A DNA stretch of 64,000 nt from Candidatus Saccharimonadota bacterium (GTDB lineage: Bacteria; Patescibacteriota; Saccharimonadia; Saccharimonadales; Saccharimonadaceae): NCBI GenBank assembly GCA_017460065.1, contig JAFUBT010000002.1, forward strand, positions 62,001-126,000, read 5' to 3'. Made by a program: the position numbers and the translations under genes. Positions within the stretch are counted from its first letter, which is position 1. Every line of letters begins with the position of its first letter. Below the pieces are notes generated by a model, which had not been told where the DNA came from, ran no database searches, and saw only the letters and a program-made list of their open reading frames with translations. Positions 59,381 to 64,000 of the stretch are shown here, one piece after another.

Positions 59381-60799
59381 TTACTGCAGTTTCTGCTTAA
59401 TTAACTCATTTAAGCTGGCTGGGTTGGCCTTGCCTTGTGACTTCTTCATCACTTGCCCCACCAAGAAACCAATTGCCTTCAACTCGCCGTTGCGCACGTC
59501 CGCCGCCGCTTTGGCGCACTCTGGCATCGCCAATACTTCATCGATAATCGCGTTCAGCGCATCGGCATCGTTCTCTTGCAATAAATTCATCTCTTTCGCC
59601 AAGACCTGCGGTTTCTTTGCGGTGTTCTTTTTGTCGTACATCTCGATAAACACCGCTTTGGCCCCAGTCGAGGAAAGCTCTTTCTTTTCGACCATCTCGG
59701 ACAATTCTAGCAGCTCGTCTGCCGTCGCTAGTCCAAAATCTTTGTCGAGATTTTCTTCGGCCAGCAAGACACCCGAGAACCAGTGCGCAATCCTAGCAGA
59801 CAACGCAGCGTTTTTCTGGCAAGCTTCTGCTAGGCCACGCGCCAAGACCGGATGATTCAAAATCGCTTCGCGTTCGCTCTCGTCAAGATTCAGGATGTCG
59901 AATAACTCGCGGTAAGCCATCGGCATCATTGGCAGCTTCGCAGCTACCTGGTCGACATAATCTTGTTCCAAGACAATCGGCGGCACGTCTGGCTCTGGCA
60001 TATAGCGGTAATCTTGCGCCTCTTCTTTGCTGCGCTGTGGCGTGGTTTTGCCAGTAGCGTCATTCCAGCCGCGCGTCTCTTGTTTGACGCGCTCGCCTTT
60101 CTCTAGCAGGGCCTTTTGACGCTTAAATTCGTATTCGACCGCTCGTTCTACGCTGCGGAAGGAGTTCAGGTTTTTGATTTCTGCGCGCGTCCCCAATTCG
60201 TCGGTTTTCGAAATCGAGATATTTACGTCAAAACGCATATTTCCTTGGTACAAGTCACCATTCGTCACGCCAGCATAAATCATCAGGCGATGCAGCTCTT
60301 CACAGTAGCAACGTGCTTGCGCGGCCGAATGGATATCCGGCATTGACACAATTTCGATTAGCGGCGTCCCCGCCCGATTCAAGTCAACCAGTGAATAATT
60401 CCCGTTGTGCGTCAGTTTGCCGGCGTCTTCTTCCATATGTGCATGCTCAATCTTCACATCCGAGCCATCCGGCAAATGAATCACGCCCGCCCCAATAATC
60501 GGCTGGTACATCTGTGAAATCTGGTAGCCTTTTGGCAAATCTGGGTAATAGTAATGCTTACGATCGAAGCGGCTAACTAGGTTAATTTTGCAGTTCATTG
60601 CCAGGCCGGCCTGGATGGCTTTCTCGACCGCCGCCTTGTTGAGCACTGGCAGCATGCCAGGCAGCGCGTAATCAATCGGGCTAACGCAGGCGTTCGGTTC
60701 TTTGTCGACGGCGTCGTTGTCTACGCCGCTAAACAACTTGGTTTTGGTGTTGAGCTGGACGTGACACTCAATGCCGATGGTTATTTTGTAATCTTCCAT
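59381..60799 (-). CDS. gatB: Aspartyl/glutamyl-tRNA amidotransferase subunit B
   Basis: 472 residues. IGIECHVQLNTKTKLFSG at the N-terminus, LPGMLPVLN, KHYYYPDLPKGYQISQMYQPI, DLNRAGTPLIEIVS, and a C-terminal YqeY-like domain (GELKAIGFLVGQVMKKSQGKANP). It modifies Glu-tRNA-Gln and/or Asp-tRNA-Asn with ammonia delivered by GatA. The HEPN-like gene lies between gatA and gatB; its TAA overlaps the gatB ATG. Confidence 0.97.
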   Translation of the reverse strand: MEDYKITIGIECHVQLNTKTKLFSGVDNDAVDKEPNACVSPIDYALPGMLPVLNKAAVEKAIQAGLAMNCKINLVSRFDRKHYYYPDLPKGYQISQMYQPIIGAGVIHLPDGSDVKIEHAHMEEDAGKLTHNGNYSLVDLNRAGTPLIEIVSMPDIHSAAQARCYCEELHRLMIYAGVTNGDLYQGNMRFDVNISISKTDELGTRAEIKNLNSFRSVERAVEYEFKRQKALLEKGERVKQETRGWNDATGKTTPQRSKEEAQDYRYMPEPDVPPIVLEQDYVDQVAAKLPMMPMAYRELFDILNLDESEREAILNHPVLARGLAEACQKNAALSARIAHWFSGVLLAEENLDKDFGLATADELLELSEMVEKKELSSTGAKAVFIEMYDKKNTAKKPQVLAKEMNLLQENDADALNAIIDEVLAMPECAKAAADVRNGELKAIGFLVGQVMKKSQGKANPASLNELIKQKLQ

Positions 60800-61221
60800 T
60801 AAATCGCTCCTAAATCTTTCAATGCTTGTTTGTAAGTCGCTAGAGCGTTGCGGGCTTGGCGGTAATCTGGCTGGAAGTCGCTCTCGTGCGCAATGCGATT
60901 GCGCAACTTGTGGGCATTCCAGACCTTATTGAGCTCGGTGAATTTTTCCTTGCCAATTTTTTTCAGACGGTCACCCATCGTTCGTCCAGCCACGCCCATC
61001 TCGCAGAGGGCCTTATCGAGTAGCTTATCGCCTTGGATAATCACCATCGCATACGACGCTTCGTTGCCTTGCTGCAAAGAATTTTCAATGTGCAGAAAGT
61101 CAATTTGGTAGTTTTCTTTGTCAAAGATTGCGCCGTGTTTTTTGGTTAGACTAATCGTTACTAAAATCAGCGCGCCCACTACCAAAATCGCAATCAAGAA
61201 GAAGAGTAGTGAAAGATCCAT
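60799..61221 (-). CDS. Membrane-anchored HEPN-like protein between gatA and gatB
   Basis: 140 residues. N-terminal TM (LLFFLIAILVVGALILVTIS), then helices with VIIQGDKLLDKALCEMG and the motif LRNRIAHESDF, an R-N-x(3)-H pattern seen in HEPN-fold proteins, many of which are RNases or RNA-binding. The HEPN call is tentative. I chose ATG 61221, which overlaps the gatA stop (TAATG) and puts the TM at the N-terminus. It is translationally coupled on both sides, so its level is tied to GatA and GatB. Confidence 0.7.
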   Translation of the reverse strand: MDLSLLFFLIAILVVGALILVTISLTKKHGAIFDKENYQIDFLHIENSLQQGNEASYAMVIIQGDKLLDKALCEMGVAGRTMGDRLKKIGKEKFTELNKVWNAHKLRNRIAHESDFQPDYRQARNALATYKQALKDLGAI

Positions 61222-62603
61222 TAGCTTAACTCCTCGACGGCTTTGGCAATACTCAGCAACATTTGATCGTTGCCGCGCCAAGCACTTAATTGCGCGCCAA
61301 TCGGCAAACCATTCTTGGTGGTCCCGGCCGGTACGGAAATTGATGGTAAGCCAGCCAAACTTTGCGGCACGCTCATCACGTCTTCCATGTACATCGTCAG
61401 GGGGTCTTCGGTTTTTTCACCAAACTTAAATGCCGGTGCCGGCGCTACGGGGCAGAGTAAAGCGTCGAACTTTTCGAAGGTTTTGCGGTAAGCGTCAATC
61501 AGTAGGGTGCGCGCCTTCTGGGCCTTGAGGTAATAAGCGTCAAAGTAGCCCGAGCTCAGCACGTAGTTACCAATTAAGATACGACGTTTATTTTCTGGCA
61601 TGAAGCCCTCGTTGCGCGTCTCTTGATATAAGCTATCCAGATCTTGCGCCTTCTCTGAACGCAGACCGTAGCGCACGCCGTCGTAGCGACTCAGATTTGA
61701 AGCAACCTCGGCTGGCTGCACGATGTAGTAAATCGCCAAGCCGTATTTTAACATCGGAATACTAACTTCTTCGACCTCGTAGCCAGCTTTTTGCAGCTTT
61801 GCAGCATAATCCTTGACGCCTTGGGCAACTTCGGCGTCAACCCCGTCGCCCATGAAATCACTAATTAGGCCAATTTTCTTGCCTTTGGTCTCGGGTAAGT
61901 TTGGTTGCCAGAATTTCTCGAGCGTAGTGGAATCTTTTGCGTCCTTACCTGCCATCACGTCCATGACTAAGTTTACGTCATCGGCGTTTTGCGCGAAGCA
62001 GCCCATTGTATCGGTCGATGACGCCATGGCCACTACACCATAACGGCTAACCGTGCCATAAGTCGGCTTGATACCATACACGCCGTTGTAGCTTGCTGGT
62101 TGGCGAATCGAACCACCTGTATCGCTCCCCAGCGCAAATTCCACAATACCCAGCGCTACCGCTACGGCCGAACCACCGCTTGAGCCACCTGCCACTCGCG
62201 TTGGATCGACGGCATTCTTGGTGGGGCCAAAGTAGGAGTTTTCGGTGCTCGAACCGTGCGCGTAGGCGTCCAAATTACTTCGCCCAATCATAATTGCGCC
62301 CTCGGCCTCGATGCGCTTGACCGCCGTAGCGGTGATGGGCGCTGGGAAATTATCCAGCATCTTGGCTGCAGCCGTCGTCACACCATCTGGGCTCAGGTAA
62401 TTGTCTTTGAGCGCATAAGGCACGCCCGCCAAGCGGCCGACTTCTTCGCCTCGGGCGATCTTCTCGTCGATTTCGCGGGCCTTTTCGAGTGCTCGCGCCT
62501 CATTCATCGAAATAAAACAGTGATAATCTTCGAATTTCTTGGCTTTGTCGAGGGCTTCGCGCACCAAATCGACGGCCTTGGTTGTTTGATTTGCTATCCT
62601 CAT
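61221..62603 (-). CDS. gatA: Aspartyl/glutamyl-tRNA amidotransferase subunit A
   Basis: 460-residue amidase-signature enzyme that releases ammonia from glutamine or asparagine. Catalytic Lys in VPYALKDN, GRSNLDAYAHGSSTENS, and the Ser-cis-Ser region AGGSSGGSAVAVA with GSDTGGSIRQPASY. I chose ATG 62603 (MRIANQTTKA), overlapping the gatC stop by 3-4 bases (ATGA); the ATG at 62639 lies inside gatC. Confidence 0.97.
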   Translation of the reverse strand: MRIANQTTKAVDLVREALDKAKKFEDYHCFISMNEARALEKAREIDEKIARGEEVGRLAGVPYALKDNYLSPDGVTTAAAKMLDNFPAPITATAVKRIEAEGAIMIGRSNLDAYAHGSSTENSYFGPTKNAVDPTRVAGGSSGGSAVAVALGIVEFALGSDTGGSIRQPASYNGVYGIKPTYGTVSRYGVVAMASSTDTMGCFAQNADDVNLVMDVMAGKDAKDSTTLEKFWQPNLPETKGKKIGLISDFMGDGVDAEVAQGVKDYAAKLQKAGYEVEEVSIPMLKYGLAIYYIVQPAEVASNLSRYDGVRYGLRSEKAQDLDSLYQETRNEGFMPENKRRILIGNYVLSSGYFDAYYLKAQKARTLLIDAYRKTFEKFDALLCPVAPAPAFKFGEKTEDPLTMYMEDVMSVPQSLAGLPSISVPAGTTKNGLPIGAQLSAWRGNDQMLLSIAKAVEELS

Positions 62604-62887
62604 AATACTTTTGGCACCTTTATTTGATGGTCTTCGCATTCTTTGGTCAGAGCCAACAAATCCTCACGCTTGGCCTCGAAATCTTCGATTTCGTCCTCGC
62701 GCCAGACATTCTTCATATCAAAACATTGGTAAGTTGGTTCGACGCCCTCTGTATCGAGCTCATCCAATTGGGAGATATAGCCCACGATGTCGCCGAGCTT
62801 CTGTTTGAGCGGCTCGATTTCATCTTCCGCGATTGAAATATTCGATAATGTAGCTAAATGCAAAACATCTTCGCGTGTAATAGACAT
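62600..62887 (-). CDS. gatC: Aspartyl/glutamyl-tRNA amidotransferase subunit C
   Basis: 95 residues, normal length. ITREDVLHLATLSNISIAEDE and LGDIVGYISQLDELDTEGVEPTY are the family signatures. GatC is a stabilising arm between GatA and GatB. First gene of the gat operon; TGCTATAAT lies 10 bases before ATG. Confidence 0.95.
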   Translation of the reverse strand: MSITREDVLHLATLSNISIAEDEIEPLKQKLGDIVGYISQLDELDTEGVEPTYQCFDMKNVWREDEIEDFEAKREDLLALTKECEDHQIKVPKVL

Positions 62888-62897
62888 AATAACCTTA

Positions 62898-62906
62898 ATT
62901 ATAGCA
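62898..62906 (-). promoter_or_regulatory. Extended -10 of the gatC operon
   Basis: TGCTATAAT in the 26-bp gap between murA and gatC, ending 10 bases before the gatC ATG. Confidence 0.6.
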
Positions 62907-62913
62907 TCAAAGC

Positions 62914-64000
62914 TTAGAAGTCGGATAGGGGTTGAATATCGGCGCCCAGCTTGCCAAGTCGTTGTGCAAAATCCTCATAGCCGCGTGCAATCGAATAGAC
63001 GTTACGCAGAATTGACTGCCCTGGGGCGCATAGCATCGCTAGCATCACCACAACGGCTGGTCGCAGTGCTGGCGGCGCCATCATCTCGGCGGGACGCCAA
63101 TTCGTTGGGCCGGTGACGAAGATTCGGTGCGCATCCAGCAGCTCAATGTTAGCGTTCAGTCGGTTCAACTCGGTGCTGTAAATCGCCCGATTCTCAAATA
63201 CCCAGTCGTGAATCATCGTCCGACCTTCGGCACTGGCTGCAATCAACGAGAAGAAAGGCAAACAGTCAATATTCAGACCGGGGAAGGGCATCGGGTGAAT
63301 CTTGTCGACGGGCGCCACTAGCTTGGATTTGCGAATTTTAACATCCACCAGTTTTGTGCGGCCGTTATCCGAGAGATATTCTGTGCTAATGGTGAACTTT
63401 TGCCCCATCGTGCGTAGAATTTCCAGTTCAATTTCGAGAAAATCAATCGGCAGCCGCTTGATGGTAATCTCCGAATGTGTCGCAATGCCGGCCGCCATAA
63501 AGCTCATCGCTTCAATCGGGTCCTCACTCGGTGTGTACTCAATTTCTTTAGCAATCCGCTTGAGGCCATGCACGGTAATCGTGGTCGTCCCCAGGCCCTC
63601 AAACTTCACGCCCAGCTTTTCGAGGTAAAAACAGACGTCCTGTACCATATAGTTCGGGCTAGCCCCCACGATCTTGGTTTTGCCAGGGTAGAGCGCTGCT
63701 GCCATAATCACGTTTTCGGTCACGGTGTCGCCCCGTTCGGTTAGCACAATCTTCTTGTCCCCGGCATTAGTCGACGTCACCTCGGCCATATAGAAACCGG
63801 GGTTTGACACTGCATCGACTTTTAGCCCAAAGCTTGCCAGGCCGTGCATATGTGGCTCCACTGTCCGTGAGCCCAGCGAGCATCCTCCCGCATAGGGTAG
63901 CTGAAAGTTCTTGAATTTGTGCAGCAATGGCCCCAAAAACATGATAATCGTACGTGTACGGCGCGCCGCTGTTAAATCGAGCGTATCGAGGTTTAGCTTC
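62914..64000 (-). CDS. murA: UDP-N-acetylglucosamine 1-carboxyvinyltransferase, 5' partial
   Basis: The frame is open past the internal ATG at 63942 to the window edge (TAARRTRTIMFLGPLLH), so about 360 C-terminal residues are seen. The catalytic Cys loop GGCSLGSRTVEPHMHGL is present; the second-half EPSP-synthase signature continues with VTENVIMAAALYPGKT and DAHRIFVTGPTNWRPAE. MurA starts peptidoglycan synthesis and is the fosfomycin target; the Cys suggests sensitivity. The N-terminal about 60 residues lie outside the window. Confidence 0.93.
   Translation of the reverse strand, partial: KLNLDTLDLTAARRTRTIIMFLGPLLHKFKNFQLPYAGGCSLGSRTVEPHMHGLASFGLKVDAVSNPGFYMAEVTSTNAGDKKIVLTERGDTVTENVIMAAALYPGKTKIVGASPNYMVQDVCFYLEKLGVKFEGLGTTTITVHGLKRIAKEIEYTPSEDPIEAMSFMAAGIATHSEITIKRLPIDFLEIELEILRTMGQKFTISTEYLSDNGRTKLVDVKIRKSKLVAPVDKIHPMPFPGLNIDCLPFFSLIAASAEGRTMIHDWVFENRAIYSTELNRLNANIELLDAHRIFVTGPTNWRPAEMMAPPALRPAVVVMLAMLCAPGQSILRNVYSIARGYEDFAQRLGKLGADIQPLSDF

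Overview
The window looks like chromosomal DNA of a member of Candidatus Saccharibacteria (TM7, Patescibacteria/CPR). This is inferred from a compact, tightly packed gene set, the standard genetic code, a reduced but Gram-positive-like wall chemistry (MurA, MurJ, LtaS-type phosphoglycerol transferase, sortase-type surface protein, Rpf-like hydrolase), type IV pilus genes, a RimK/RimB pair, and giant secreted proteins that end in a conserved PTRY/PARY tail. No species call is possible from the sequence alone. No rRNA, IS element, phage or CRISPR array was seen.

Layout. 1-9.5 kb: RNase HII-YraN fusion, rplS, PilB-type ATPase, SpoU methyltransferase, rimK-rimB, a PH-like membrane protein, a pilin, tRNA-Met, glgB, tRNA-Ser, yebC. 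9.7-23.2 kb: information processing and envelope genes (DUF5674-like, recA-recX, PRC-barrel, tilS, G5/Rpf-like hydrolase, ksgA, tail-anchored protein, metG, LtaS-like enzyme, a comEC interrupted by two in-frame TGA codons, tsaE, tsaB-like, rny). 23.3-36.9 kb: three tandem cassettes, each a small membrane protein with an extracellular TPR-like domain plus a secreted protein of about 1,200 residues. 36.9-41.1 kb: a four-gene minor-pilin operon directly downstream. 41-51 kb: tRNA-Leu, rnhA, CYTH-like protein, rpsT, degenerate DHH protein, beta-helix protein, a 1,206-residue Cna-B/LPDTS surface protein, tRNA-Pro(TGG), GT39 glycosyltransferase, tRNA-Pro(CGG). 51-54.2 kb: an accessory island of small membrane and repeat proteins with repeated leader and terminator motifs. 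54.2-64 kb: ftsH, murJ, then a minus-strand run murA-gatC-gatA-HEPN-like-gatB-galU-DUF948-like-YtxH.

How it fits together. The three cassettes and the pilin operon could form one surface-attachment system: minor pilins assembled by the PilB motor might present or anchor alternative giant adhesins, and the TPR-like membrane proteins might be dedicated partners. This is inference. Across the window many start codons, and all five tRNA 5' ends, lie just downstream of an extended -10 element (TGnTAwAAT) with no room for a ribosome binding site, so leaderless transcription looks common. Operon-internal genes instead carry clear Shine-Dalgarno sequences or overlap their neighbour.
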